DNA from: Ruegeria spongiae
Lineage (GTDB): Bacteria > Pseudomonadota > Alphaproteobacteria > Rhodobacterales > Rhodobacteraceae
Direction of reading: 5' to 3'
DNA: 64,000 bases
Assembly: GCF_023502395.1 (NCBI RefSeq)
Contig: NZ_JAMFMB010000009.1
Coordinates: 62,001 to 126,000, forward strand
Below, in pieces: positions 49,701-58,584 of this stretch. The notes under the pieces were generated by a model, which was not told where the DNA came from, ran no database searches, and was given only the letters and a program-made list of their open reading frames with translations. Made by a program: the position numbers and the translations under genes. The stretch's first letter is position 1, and each line of letters begins with the position of its first letter.

Positions 49701-51034
49701 TGGTGATGGGCCGGAACATGAAGCTGATCATCAACGACGAGCATGGCGAAGAGCGTGCCAGCTTCAAGCTGGGCTACGGCTCCAAGCTGTTCGTCAAGGA
49801 TGGTGACAAGATCGGGCGCGGCGACAAGCTGTTCGAATGGGATCCCTATACCCTGCCGATCATCGCCGAAAAGGCCGGTACCGTGAAATATGTCGATCTG
49901 GTTTCGGGCATTGCTGTCCGCGACGAGACCGATGATGCGACCGGTATGACCCAGAAGATCGTGATCGACTGGCGCGCGGCACCGAAAGGCAACGATCTGA
50001 AACCCGAGATCATTCTCGTGGGCGAAGATGGCGAACCGGTGCGCAACGACGCTGGTAACCCGGTTCACTATCCGATGTCGGTGGACGCTGTTCTGTCGAT
50101 CGAAGACGGTGACAAGATCAATGCCGGTGACGTTGTTGCGCGTATCCCGCGTGAAGGCGCCAAGACCAAGGACATCACCGGTGGTCTGCCGCGGGTTGCG
50201 GAACTGTTCGAAGCGCGTCGTCCCAAGGATCACGCAATCATCGCCGAAATCGATGGTTACGTGCGCTTTGGCCGCGACTACAAGAACAAGCGCCGCATCT
50301 CGATCGAACCGGCAGACGAGTCGATGGAAGCCGTCGAATACATGGTGCCCAAGGGCAAGCACATCCCGGTTGCCGAAGGCGACTTCATCCAGAAGGGCGA
50401 ATACCTGATGGACGGCAACCCGGCCCCGCATGACATCCTGTCCATCATGGGTGTCGAGGCGCTGGCCGATTATATGATCGACGAGGTTCAGGACGTCTAT
50501 CGCCTGCAAGGTGTGAAGATCAACGACAAGCACATCGAAGTCATCGTGCGCCAGATGCTGCAGAAGTGGGAGATCCAGGAATCCGGGGATACCACGCTTC
50601 TCAAGGGCGAACATGTCGACAAGCAGGAGTTTGATGCGGCCTGTGAGAAGGCGATCGCCAAAGGCGGCCGTCCGGCACAGGGCGAACCGATCCTGCTGGG
50701 CATCACCAAGGCCTCGCTGCAGACCCGCTCCTTCATCTCGGCGGCCTCCTTCCAGGAGACCACCCGCGTGCTGACCGAGGCTTCGGTGCAGGGCAAGAAG
50801 GACAAGCTGGTCGGTCTGAAGGAAAACGTCATCGTTGGCCGCCTGATCCCGGCCGGGACCGGTGGGGCCACCCAGCGCGTGCGCCGCGTGGCGCAGGACC
50901 GCGACAATGTCGTGATCGAAGCGCGCCGGGAAGAGGCCGAAGCCGCTGCAGCACTTGCTGCGCCGGTGATGGAGGACGATTTTATCAGCGATGATTTTGA
51001 CACGCTGGTCGACACTCCGGAAAGCCGCGAATAA
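46793..51034 (+). CDS. rpoC: DNA-directed RNA polymerase subunit beta'
   Basis: A 1413-residue RpoC. The zinc-binding region [20 protein letters not shown], the catalytic aspartate motif [16 protein letters not shown], and the second zinc site with [19 protein letters not shown] are all present. The trigger-loop region [20 protein letters not shown] is intact. TAAGGACG precedes the ATG. It ends the rplJL-rpoBC operon at a strong terminator; rpsL is not next in this genome, as a dgkA gene follows. Confidence 0.98.
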   Translation: MNQELTNNPFNPLTPQKVFDEIKVSLASPERVLSWSFGEIKKPETINYRTFKPERDGLFCARIFGPIKDYECLCGKYKRMKYRGVVCEKCGVEVTLQKVRRERMGHIELAAPVAHIWFLKSLPSRIGLMLDMTLRDLERVLYFENYVVIEPGLTDLSYGQMLTEEEFMDAQDAFGMDAFTANIGAEAIREMLAQIDLEAEAEQLRADLAEATGELKPKKIIKRLKVVESFLESGNRPEWMVLTVIPVIPPELRPLVPLDGGRFATSDLNDLYRRVINRNNRLKRLIELRAPDIIVRNEKRMLQESVDALFDNGRRGRVITGANKRPLKSLSDMLKGKQGRFRQNLLGKRVDFSGRSVIVTGPELRLHQCGLPKKMALELFKPFIYSRLEAKGLSSTVKQAKKLVEKERPEVWDILDEVIREHPVMLNRAPTLHRLGIQAFEPVLIEGKAIQLHPLVCSAFNADFDGDQMAVHVPLSLEAQLEARVLMMSTNNVLSPANGAPIIVPSQDMILGLYYVTLEREGMPGEGKVFGSIDEVQHALDAGEVHLHTKITARITQIDENGLEVQQRFETTPGRVRLGALLPLNAKAPFELVNRLLRKKEVQQVIDTVYRYCGQKESVIFCDQIMTMGFREAFKAGISFGKDDMVIPDDKWPIVEDTRTQVKDFEQQYMDGLITQGEKYNKVVDAWSKCNDRVTDAMMGTISSSDRDENGAEQEPNSVYMMAHSGARGSVTQMKQLGGMRGLMAKPNGDIIETPIISNFKEGLTVLEYFNSTHGARKGLSDTALKTANSGYLTRRLVDVAQDCIVRAHECGTDRAITAEAAVNDGEVVSSLADRILGRVAADDILKPGTTEVLIAAGQLIDERMADSVDEAGVVSARIRSPLTCEAEEGVCAMCYGRDLARGTMVNTGEAVGIIAAQSIGEPGTQLTMRTFHIGGVAQGGQQSFQEAGQDGVIVFENPQILKNSAGENLVMGRNMKLIINDEHGEERASFKLGYGSKLFVKDGDKIGRGDKLFEWDPYTLPIIAEKAGTVKYVDLVSGIAVRDETDDATGMTQKIVIDWRAAPKGNDLKPEIILVGEDGEPVRNDAGNPVHYPMSVDAVLSIEDGDKINAGDVVARIPREGAKTKDITGGLPRVAELFEARRPKDHAIIAEIDGYVRFGRDYKNKRRISIEPADESMEAVEYMVPKGKHIPVAEGDFIQKGEYLMDGNPAPHDILSIMGVEALADYMIDEVQDVYRLQGVKINDKHIEVIVRQMLQKWEIQESGDTTLLKGEHVDKQEFDAACEKAIAKGGRPAQGEPILLGITKASLQTRSFISAASFQETTRVLTEASVQGKKDKLVGLKENVIVGRLIPAGTGGATQRVRRVAQDRDNVVIEARREEAEAAAALAAPVMEDDFISDDFDTLVDTPESRE

Positions 51035-51057
51035 GACGTGCGCGTCTGACAGATAGG

Positions 51058-51090
51058 GGGCTCCGCCGCAAGGCGGGGCCCTTTTCTTTT
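51058..51090 (+). terminator. Rho-independent terminator after rpoC
   Basis: GGGCTCCGCC, loop GCAA, GGCGGGGCCC (51058-51081), then TTTTCTTTT. Ten pairs including one T-G. Confidence 0.9.
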
Positions 51091-51188
51091 GTCAAATCTG
51101 GTGCGGCACCGGGATGGGCGCTTGATTTTCGCGTCCCGGCCCGGTTGCATCCTTGTGATGACGCCCGGAAAACCGCTGCGGAGGACCC

Positions 51189-51551
51189 ATGCGCAACTTC
51201 TTTGCTCGCCTGAAAGACAGAACGATCTGGAGTTGGGCCGGGCTGGCTGCAACCTGGCGTGAGGAATACTCGTTCCGCTGCTGGGTCTGGGCCAACCTTG
51301 CCTCGGTGGCGCTGGCTCTCTGGCTACCGCTGAGTGCCGGGGAACGCGCCCTGATCCTGGCGCTTGGTCTGTTGGTGCTGGTGGCCGAGCTTTTCAACAC
51401 TGCAATCGAGCGGGCGGTGGATTTCACTTCAACCGAGCGGCACGAACTGGCAGGTCAAGCCAAGGACGCCGCCAGCGCCGCCGTCGCCCTGACCGCGTTG
51501 GCGGCCGGGGTGGTCTGGCTGGTGGTTCTGCTGGGGCTGATCGGAAGGTGA
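51189..51551 (+). CDS. dgkA: Diacylglycerol kinase
   Basis: A 120-residue integral membrane kinase of DgkA type with three helices. The family core LLVLVAELFNTAIERAVDF and the following AKDAASAAVAL hold the catalytic Glu, Asn and Asp positions. It phosphorylates diacylglycerol to phosphatidic acid during lipid turnover. The ATG at 51189 follows GGAGGA. It is monocistronic by position, with an rpoC terminator before it and convergent genes after. Confidence 0.9.
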   Translation: MRNFFARLKDRTIWSWAGLAATWREEYSFRCWVWANLASVALALWLPLSAGERALILALGLLVLVAELFNTAIERAVDFTSTERHELAGQAKDAASAAVALTALAAGVVWLVVLLGLIGR

Positions 51552-51770
51552 CGCAACCTGCGCCATTGTGGCAGCGGCGTGTGTATCACGTTCTGATGCA
51601 AATTGTGGCCGATACCCAAAGAAACTACGAGCCGTCATGTGAGTGGAATTGTATGGCAGGCATATTTTCGAAGCGTCTTGCGGGTTCGTAACCTTGACCA
51701 CTGCCCACAAAGGTCACCTGAAAATATCAAGTTCGAATGATCGGAGTAGCACACTTCCCGTGATGGCCGT

Positions 51771-53445
51771 TCAGCGCGGTCCAACCGCAATCTGCAGGGC
51801 CAGCAAATGCGAGTAAAAGCGGCTGGGCCCCAGCGACCCGCCGTGAAACCACAGGCCCGGCAAGTTGGTGGGTGCCCAGACGTTGCGCTGTTCGCCCGTC
51901 CACGGGCCTGGATCACCGGCGCTGCCGTGGCCGATGCCCCAGACCGGACCGATCTGCTCCGTGACATCAGTGCCCAGAAGTTCCTGCAGTACCGAGTTGA
52001 AAGGCTGGAACCCGGTGGCGCAGATCACTGCGTCGGCGGGGATCATCGCGCCATTTTCAAGTCGCAGGCCACCAGATTCAAACGACTGGACCGCTCCGGT
52101 TCTGACCGCAATGCGCCCGTCAGCGATCCAGTCTCCTGCACCCTGATCGATGACGAATCCTGTGCCGCTAAGATGATACTGGCCGAAGACGCCTGTACCG
52201 TCGACGCCGTCGTCCAACATCAGCCCTGCCCGGGAAAGGTCGGCATGCAAAGTCTTGTCAGCCTCACGTATGGCGGGCAAGGCCATCGCTGCGGCGCGCA
52301 AATGAAGACGCGCGGGCATGGCGTGGATGGCCCGCTCGGTCGCATTGGGTCGCCCCGAGCGGCCAACATCACCGGGAAAATGCGCCAATAGCATATCAGA
52401 ATAGGTTTTTTGCGAGATCAAGCTGATCGGACTGCGCTGTACAAGTGTCGACTCGGCCCCATGCACCGCGAGGTCCTGGGCGATGTCGAATGCGGAGTTA
52501 CCCGCACCGATAACCGCTACTTTACGCCCGGAAAACGCCGCGCCATTCCGGAATTGTGAAGCATGTTGAACCGGACCATCAAAACTATTGAGGCCTTTGA
52601 AGTCCGGCAGCCGAGCTTTGCCAAATTTGCCGGTTGCCACCACCAGATTGCGGCAGGTCACCGACCGTGTCGTACTTTCGGTTTGTAACTCGACAGTCCA
52701 GCGCTCCGCATTGCTGTCGTAGCTCGCGCCGGTACAACGGGTCTTGGGCACCACATCGAGATCCAACGCGGTCGCGTATTCGGTCAGAAAGTCCGCAAGT
52801 ATCTCTTTTGGCGCGTTGTCGGGCCAGGTCTTGGGGAAGGGGCGAAATGGCAGATGGTTGAAGGGTGTCGGGTCCTGCAGTCGCAGGGCAATCATACCGA
52901 TTGCGCCAAACGTCCCCCGGACGGGCGCACGCATCATATACCGTCGCCTTGATACCCAGATTCTTGAGCCAGGCCGCCAGCGACAAACCCGCATGACCTG
53001 CCCCGATTATGATCGTATCCGATCCCGGGTCGGTGGTACGGGATCTGGTTACCGGCGCAATCAGCTCCTCGGCAAAGGTCGCGAGAACCCGACAACGGTT
53101 GCCCACCAGTTTGAAACGCGCCGTGCCCCTGAAGACGGCAGTACGAAACGCAAACTCGCCCACGATCATACCGCGTTCTTGTTTGATGCCGGGAAGCATC
53201 CGAATACCGCACAAACGGTTCCGTGGCTGAATGGTGGCGGCGAAGGTTCGAATATCCTCGGCCGTTTCTACGGTCTGGATGCGGCGACTTACGGCCACAC
53301 AATCGCGCCAGAACCCGTCCGGGCGAAACCGCGCGGCAATCTGCGCCGGGTCGCCGGAGGTGTTCGCCTCGGCGAATTGGGTGACCCATGTGTGGGCGAT
53401 TTCATGGATGACCGTGTCGCCCAGGTCCGGGTTCTGCACGTTCAT
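51771..53445 (-). pseudogene. Flavin-containing monooxygenase with N-terminal SnoaL-like domain, one-base frameshift
   Basis: Two overlapping minus-strand frames join into one protein of about 557 residues if one base near 52890 is removed. The first frame (53445 to 52891) gives a SnoaL/NTF2-like domain (residues 1-130) and the FAD motif IIIGAGHAGLSLAAWL, ending ...VWRNRYD. The second frame (from 52889) continues ALRLQDPTPFNHLPF, as flavin monooxygenases do, and carries a second dinucleotide motif VIGAGNSAFDIAQDL. Either the gene is inactivated or the base is a sequencing error. The ATG overlaps the sagB-like stop (ATGA), so it is the third gene of the ycaO operon. It may have oxidised the pathway product, an inference from context. 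Confidence 0.75.
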
Positions 53446-54770
53446 GATGCTTCTCCAAGAGCAACGCCTGCGATCTGGAATTCGTCGGTTTCCGGCAACA
53501 GGCCGTCGACGTCGAAATCCATTCCCGCCCCGATAATCCAGCTGTTCAGACCAAGTTCGGTTGCGGCCAGTTGCAATGTCTGAAGCGCCGCGCCCGAATT
53601 CATCAAAGTCAGTTTCAATGCGATCTTTTCATAGACCCGCGCCAGTCTCGGGAACTGCGAGCTTATGACCAGAACGCAGCCTACCGCCTCGCCCGAAGTG
53701 CCGGGTGCGGCACCCACCTGGTCGCATAACCGGTCGATGGTTTGTCTCTTCACTTCGGTTGGTATCAAGCTGTTTGACCGGCTACAGTACCGATAGGCCC
53801 CCGGTTCCAACCCATCGACGGTGCGAGCGAGGATCGTCAATTCCAGTTCATGAACCGCACCACCAGAAGGGAAAGGCCTCAGTCGGCCAGCAAAACCGTC
53901 GGCGGTCTGAACCTCCCGCCACGCGCGGGCCAGCAGGTTTGCCAGACGCTCCAGAGTCACCGGTTGCATGCCTACATGCCGCCTGCTGCGGCGGTTCTGC
54001 AAAACGTCGCTGAACAGTCGCCCCGTTTCTGACGGCTCGGAGAGTTTTATTGCGTCAATCGCGGGCAGGGGCGATTGCGCAACCTCGAAATCAGAGCCGA
54101 ACCGGTATGAGGCCCCAAACCCATTGATTTTATCCTGCTTTTTGATTTGGCTCAGCAGCAGCCGATCATGGAATTCCCAGGTTGGCGAGATGTGGGCGGC
54201 GGTGCCTGTCGGCTGTAAGAATCCCAACGCAGAGAGCTGACCGCAGATTATCGCTGTAACGCCGTCAGCGCCGTGTAGATCAAGCACCTGACCGCTCAAA
54301 ACCGTTTGGCGTAGATCGGAACAATGCAGGATCGCAGTGACTGGCGCGTCTGGTTCATTCAAGGCCATGTCGTCTGAGACCGGGCGCGCATAAAGGAAGG
54401 GTTTAGCTTCAAGTCCCTGAACGGGCCGGATCGCATCCGGCATCTCAAACCGACCCTGATGCGGGATCAGGGTGACCAGTTTTTCCGCACCGCACCGCAA
54501 TTCAAGCCGAACCAAACCCGAATTTTTGAGCATTTCGAGCCAATCAAGCCTGCCGAGCCATTCAGCTTCGCGTGTTGGGTCAGCAGCGGCGGCGCTCTCG
54601 CTCCACCCCGCATCAAAGCAAGTCAGAATGTCTTGCGGTATGGCAGCCACCAGATCGCGGCTTATCGGGCAGCGATTTGGCAACAGCCGGGCGGTTTCGA
54701 CGGACCCATTTATCAGGTCCATGACGCCGTCCAACAACCGCCAGTTATATGTCAGGTCTGGTGTCCTCAT
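53442..54770 (-). CDS. SagB-type nitroreductase-fold dehydrogenase
   Basis: A 442-residue protein. The N-terminal half (about 1-190) has no motif I recognise; the C-terminal half is a SagB-type FMN dehydrogenase domain with SRRHVGMQPVTLERLANLLA, RPFPSGGAVHELEL and GAALQTLQLAATELGL. SagB/McbC enzymes oxidise azolines to azoles on ribosomal peptides. The ATG at 54770 is chosen; a GTG at 54779 that overlaps the ycaO stop is an alternative. It overlaps the monooxygenase start by four bases. No frame damage is seen in this gene. Confidence 0.82.
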   Translation of the reverse strand: MRTPDLTYNWRLLDGVMDLINGSVETARLLPNRCPISRDLVAAIPQDILTCFDAGWSESAAAADPTREAEWLGRLDWLEMLKNSGLVRLELRCGAEKLVTLIPHQGRFEMPDAIRPVQGLEAKPFLYARPVSDDMALNEPDAPVTAILHCSDLRQTVLSGQVLDLHGADGVTAIICGQLSALGFLQPTGTAAHISPTWEFHDRLLLSQIKKQDKINGFGASYRFGSDFEVAQSPLPAIDAIKLSEPSETGRLFSDVLQNRRSRRHVGMQPVTLERLANLLARAWREVQTADGFAGRLRPFPSGGAVHELELTILARTVDGLEPGAYRYCSRSNSLIPTEVKRQTIDRLCDQVGAAPGTSGEAVGCVLVISSQFPRLARVYEKIALKLTLMNSGAALQTLQLAATELGLNSWIIGAGMDFDVDGLLPETDEFQIAGVALGEAS

Positions 54771-54775
54771 TATGC

Positions 54776-56116
54776 TCACCAAATAAACTTGTTGGGGTTC
54801 AGTGCGTCCTCGGCCAGCGGCGTTTCGCGCCAGCCCATCGCAACCGGCACTTCAAACAGCCGGCCTGGCGCGAACCGGGACCAGAAATGGCGCAGCCCGG
54901 GCACTACGACACGCGCGGTGGGAAAACCGACATAGGGCCGCGTGTGGTTCAGCACCAGCGTTTCAAGCCCGCTTTCGGCCAGCCTGTCGACACAAAACTG
55001 CACGTCCTGCGCGATGTCATCGGAGGATTGGTCCGTGTGGGTCTCGGCGCAGGTTGTCGCAGCAGGATCAGCGGCGAGATAGGGGTCCGTTTGCAGGGTA
55101 ACGTTTTCGAACCAATTGATGTATTCCGGATCGTCCGAGAGACTGCGGACATCCGTCAAATCCTCATCCCGGGACAGCATCTGAAACATCTCGGTAATCG
55201 CGCGCGAGATCGCCAGCCGTGGGTCCAGATGGCACCCAAAGCCCAGACAGACCATGCCGCCATCCGCCTCTTTCGCGCTGACCGACACAAAGACCGGGAT
55301 ACCCAGATTGCTCGTGAGGTCGATGACCTGTAGGGTCCGACCACGAGCCGCACACATGGATTGTGCGTTTGCAATGAACGCGTCATCGAACGAGGCCAGA
55401 TCAACGCCGGGACGGTGCAGACGGTTGTACCACCACAGCGCGACAGCATCGCGTTCGATCAGTTCGAACAGCCCCTGAAGGATAGCCTCTTCCAGTGTAT
55501 TGCCCGAGGCGCAGCCGTTTGAATTGCAGCTTGCAAATCGCGGGCCGGTGCCCCCTTCGGTCGAGTCGTAGTTGAAATAGCACATCGCCGTTGGCAACCA
55601 TCGAGTGCGGTGCTTGGTCAGTGACCAGAGCGGCGACCAAGACAGCTCAACATTGGGACTAAACCGCTGGGGCACCTGATTGAAGGTGCCGCTGTCGCGA
55701 TTGATCTCATCACGGTGTGCGAATTGAGCCTCGCTGAACTGTTGCACCGCGTTTGGGTGGATGGCTTGTGCTCCCATCCCGGCGAAGGTGCCACGGTGCG
55801 TGTCGATGTCGTCGGTGTGGCAGCAGGAATAGCGCTCAATCGCTTCGCCCAGACAACTTACCTTGGCTTGCGTATCGCTCTGCCCCTTGCCTTGGGGATT
55901 CAAAATCAATGGGACTGGAAAGAGGCGGACTTTCTGCAGTCGTTCAAGGTGCAACGCATCAGAGGCCGCTATGCGGACTCTCCAGACATTGGCCTTCGGG
56001 CATGTTGCTGACGCAGCAACCGTTTGCATCTGCGGCACGTTCATCGTCGCTACGAAGCGAAAGTCACCGAAGCAGCCGTTCGACAGCGCGAATTTGGCTG
56101 AGACCGAAACTGTCAA
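54776..56116 (-). CDS. YcaO-domain protein, azoline-forming (SagD) type, start uncertain
   Basis: Up to 446 residues. The ATP-binding YcaO core is clear: NPQGKGQSDTQAKVSCLGEA then IERYS (residues 73-97), NGCASGNTLEEAILQGLFEL with IERDA (200-224), and RPYVGFPTARVVVPGLRHFW near the end. YcaO enzymes of this type phosphorylate the amide backbone and make azolines in RiPP precursors, normally with an E1-like partner. The C-terminus ends LNPNKFIW and lacks a PxPxP tail. The first 40 or so residues are encoded by a diverged DNA repeat, and the first codon is TTG without a good ribosome-binding site, so the original 5' end may be lost. It is the first gene of the ycaO-sagB-monooxygenase operon. Confidence 0.78.
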   Translation of the reverse strand: MTVSVSAKFALSNGCFGDFRFVATMNVPQMQTVAASATCPKANVWRVRIAASDALHLERLQKVRLFPVPLILNPQGKGQSDTQAKVSCLGEAIERYSCCHTDDIDTHRGTFAGMGAQAIHPNAVQQFSEAQFAHRDEINRDSGTFNQVPQRFSPNVELSWSPLWSLTKHRTRWLPTAMCYFNYDSTEGGTGPRFASCNSNGCASGNTLEEAILQGLFELIERDAVALWWYNRLHRPGVDLASFDDAFIANAQSMCAARGRTLQVIDLTSNLGIPVFVSVSAKEADGGMVCLGFGCHLDPRLAISRAITEMFQMLSRDEDLTDVRSLSDDPEYINWFENVTLQTDPYLAADPAATTCAETHTDQSSDDIAQDVQFCVDRLAESGLETLVLNHTRPYVGFPTARVVVPGLRHFWSRFAPGRLFEVPVAMGWRETPLAEDALNPNKFIW

Positions 56117-56429
56117 TTCGCCGCAGCTTGATCCGACAACTCAGACGCGGACAAACCCGCCTTTTGCTCTCGCGGCTATTGCTGTTGCAGCAATGGCTCG
56201 CGGGCGCGGCGTTGTCTTCGCTGCGTTGCAGGCCCTGTCGTCGGACCGGTCATTCGCCGCCGCTGTTTTGGCGCGACCCGAGACTGCGCTTTCACTGCGG
56301 CTTGCCCGTACCATCGAGGAGCGGACTCTGCCGACCTTGGGTTTTGCGAACTCGCTGACGCCGCATTCTCTCGCACGTGCGGCACGTCTGTCGTAGCGAC
56401 GCAGCGCATGTCATCGAAGCGGTCGTTTG
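56005..56429. repeat. Cluster of diverged dispersed repeats
   Basis: Copies at 56005-56082 and 56352-56429 match ungapped at about 57 of 78 positions by hand count. A third copy at 56235-56301 matches 56369-56435 at about 43 of 67. All are in the same direction. The repeats fill most of the 446-base gap (56117-56562) between the ycaO and LysR genes, and the first copy runs into the ycaO 5' end. No transposase, terminal repeat or gene is visible in the gap, so this looks like eroded intergenic repeat DNA. Confidence 0.6.
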
Positions 56430-56562
56430 CGGGTCTCGAATGGGCACGCACCGAGACCGTACCTTCGCTGCAGCACAGCAGATGTCCAGTTTCCGGTCAT
56501 TCACGCGCGAAGATAGTGCCACAATCCAGTTCGACCGTTTGCTGCGCATCAGCGCGTCTGGT

Positions 56563-57495
56563 TCACTCCCGTTTGGTTACGACAAATAGCTTAGCATCGT
56601 CTTCTTGAAAAAACTGGCGGCAGCTTTGCGAAAACGCCGCCGCTCGGCGACTTATCCTTCCTCCGGGCCGGGTCGCCAGAACGATGTTCGGTCCTGGCTG
56701 GCCTTCCGCCAGTGGTCGACAGACGACCTTGTATCCGCTATAGGTTGTGTTGCTGGGTGGACGAACGTTGAGGATTGCGGCCCCAAGCCCGGCGGCGGCT
56801 GCACTGCGCACCATTTCGAAGGATTCAACCCTTTGAATACGTCCGGGCTGGATGTGATGTTGCTCAAACATTGAAAGGATGTATTTGCGCGATTGCGGAA
56901 GGTTCAGCAGTAACAAAGTCCGACCGCTCAGATCTTTCACCGAGATTTTGTCCAATTCCGCCAGCGGATCGCATTCCGACAATACGACATGGGGCGGCGC
57001 ATTGATCAGAAACTCGGTTTCAAACTCCTCGTCCAGCCCTGCATCATAAGTCAATAAGACATCGACAGTCCCGTTTTTTAGGCTCTCCTGAATTTCGACC
57101 AAATCGCCCTCGTGCAGGTGGACGATCAGGCCAGGATGTTCGGCTTGAAGCTCACGGATGACACGGGGCGCGATGCTCGGAGAAATCGATGTGAATGCGC
57201 CAACCGACAGGTGTCCTGACAGCTCTGCACTGCCACCGCTCAGATCCTGTTCAAAGGCCTCGGCCTCGTCCAGAAGGCGGATCGTGCGCGCGATGGCGCG
57301 TTCCCCTACGGCGGTGGTTGTTAATCCTTTGGCGCGCTGCCGCACAAAAAGCTGTATGCCGAATTCCTGCTCGAATTTGTCGATGGCCGTCAGAATGGAA
57401 GATGTCGAGATATTCAGGACGTCCGCCGCACCGCTGATCGATCCCTCGCGTGCTGCGGCAACGGCATATGACAGCTGGCGAATGCTTATCTTCAT
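56563..57495 (-). CDS. LysR-family regulator of the adjacent catabolic cluster
   Basis: A 310-residue LysR regulator. The winged helix begins MKISIRQLSYAVAAAREGSI and includes SGAADVLNISTSSILTAIDK; the substrate-binding domain follows from about residue 90. The ATG at 57495 is chosen because the helix-turn-helix must start within the first 20 residues; longer openings to 57807 run through the divergent gene. It diverges from the SMP-30/TRAP operon across an AT-rich 79-base gap, the standard layout for a LysR activator. Confidence 0.88.
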   Translation of the reverse strand: MKISIRQLSYAVAAAREGSISGAADVLNISTSSILTAIDKFEQEFGIQLFVRQRAKGLTTTAVGERAIARTIRLLDEAEAFEQDLSGGSAELSGHLSVGAFTSISPSIAPRVIRELQAEHPGLIVHLHEGDLVEIQESLKNGTVDVLLTYDAGLDEEFETEFLINAPPHVVLSECDPLAELDKISVKDLSGRTLLLLNLPQSRKYILSMFEQHHIQPGRIQRVESFEMVRSAAAAGLGAAILNVRPPSNTTYSGYKVVCRPLAEGQPGPNIVLATRPGGRISRRAAAFSQSCRQFFQEDDAKLFVVTKRE

Positions 57496-57574
57496 TTTTT
57501 GAACTTTCAATCGATAATAAATACAATATTCCGCTCTATTCGTTTCGGCTAGCCTGATTCCAGGGGGGTATGCC
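57496..57574. promoter_or_regulatory. Divergent promoter/operator region, LysR to SMP-30
   Basis: The gap is AT-rich compared with the flanking genes and contains the palindrome TTGAACTTTCAA (57499-57510). No T-N11-A site is certain. It must hold the promoters for both divergent units. Confidence 0.5.
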
Positions 57575-58543
57575 GTGAACTCGATACCGCACACAAAACC
57601 AGTGGAAGTCGCGAATACCGATCGGAACCGGTCGGCATCCGGGGAAGCACCGGACGTTACTTGCCTCTGGCGAGGCCCAACGACTTTGGGGGAATGTCCG
57701 TTATGGGATGACCGGTTGCAACGGCTTTTCTGGATCGACAGTCTTGAGCAGCGCATCTGGCGGGATAAGGCAGGTGGATCGCAGGCACAAAGCTGGAAAC
57801 TGCCCACGATCGTCGGCTCGATCGGTCTGTGCGAGGATCAACGGCTGATCGCCGGGCTCGCGGATGGGTTCGCATTTGTCGATCTGTCATTGCCGGATGC
57901 GAAAATCGAGTGGATCGGCGATCCCGAGCCCGATCTTGCAGATACCCGCCTGAACGATGGCAAGGTAGACCGGCAGGGCCGGTTCTGGTGCGGTTCGATG
58001 AACCGCAATTTTGCGACCGCCAACGCCAGCCTCTATCGCTTAGACCGCGACCTTACATGGGACTGCGTGGAAGACGGTATCACGGTCTCGAACGGTATCG
58101 CCTTTAGCCCGGATGGGCGTCGGATGTTTTTTTCCAACAGCCGGCTGGACCAGTCTTTCCAGTACGATCTGGATATTCAGACCGGAGAGATTTCGAACCG
58201 ACGCGATTTTGTCGACACCGGTGCCTATGACGGCCGCATCGACGGGGCCACCGTGGACAAGGATGGAAATTACTGGGGCGCTTTGTTCCAGGGCGGCGCT
58301 GTTGGCTGTTTTTCCCCTGATGGACAGATGCTTCGCAAGATTCAACTGCCGGTCAGTTGCCCGACGATGTGCAGCTTTGGCGGGCCGGAGATGGAAACGC
58401 TTTATGTCACATCGGCGACTTTTTCGATGAGCGACGAAGAAATGGCGCAGGAACCTGAAGCTGGCGCGCTGTTCGCTGTCAACGGGTTGGGCGTGACCGG
58501 AATCCCGGAGTCGCGTTTTCGCGTCGGAACAAAGGCAGAGTGA
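57575..58543 (+). CDS. SMP-30/gluconolactonase/LRE family protein
   Basis: A 322-residue beta-propeller of the SMP-30 family. It shows LGECPLWDDRLQRLFWIDSL with the metal-binding Glu, NDGKVDRQGRFWCGSM with the conserved Asn and Asp, and SNGIAFSPDGRRMFFSNS. These are calcium- or zinc-dependent lactonases that open sugar lactones or related esters. The start is GTG with GGGGGG just upstream. It is first in a six-gene plus-strand unit with a TRAP importer, a ThDP enzyme and an SDR. The lactone is unknown. Confidence 0.87.
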   Translation: MNSIPHTKPVEVANTDRNRSASGEAPDVTCLWRGPTTLGECPLWDDRLQRLFWIDSLEQRIWRDKAGGSQAQSWKLPTIVGSIGLCEDQRLIAGLADGFAFVDLSLPDAKIEWIGDPEPDLADTRLNDGKVDRQGRFWCGSMNRNFATANASLYRLDRDLTWDCVEDGITVSNGIAFSPDGRRMFFSNSRLDQSFQYDLDIQTGEISNRRDFVDTGAYDGRIDGATVDKDGNYWGALFQGGAVGCFSPDGQMLRKIQLPVSCPTMCSFGGPEMETLYVTSATFSMSDEEMAQEPEAGALFAVNGLGVTGIPESRFRVGTKAE

Positions 58544-58584
58544 AACAAGACAAGAAACCACCAGAACAATCAACGGAGGAAACC

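Noticed and set aside
51429-51710. Minus-strand GTG-started peptide downstream of the monooxygenase, considered as a RiPP precursor
   Set aside because: It overlaps dgkA antisense, lacks a clear leader/core organisation and is Gln/Pro/Gly-rich from dgkA codon shadow.
56176-56451. Minus-strand frame of about 91 codons upstream of ycaO, considered as a precursor peptide
   Set aside because: It is translated repeat DNA and is basic and low in Cys and Gly; it shows no leader or ribosome-binding site.
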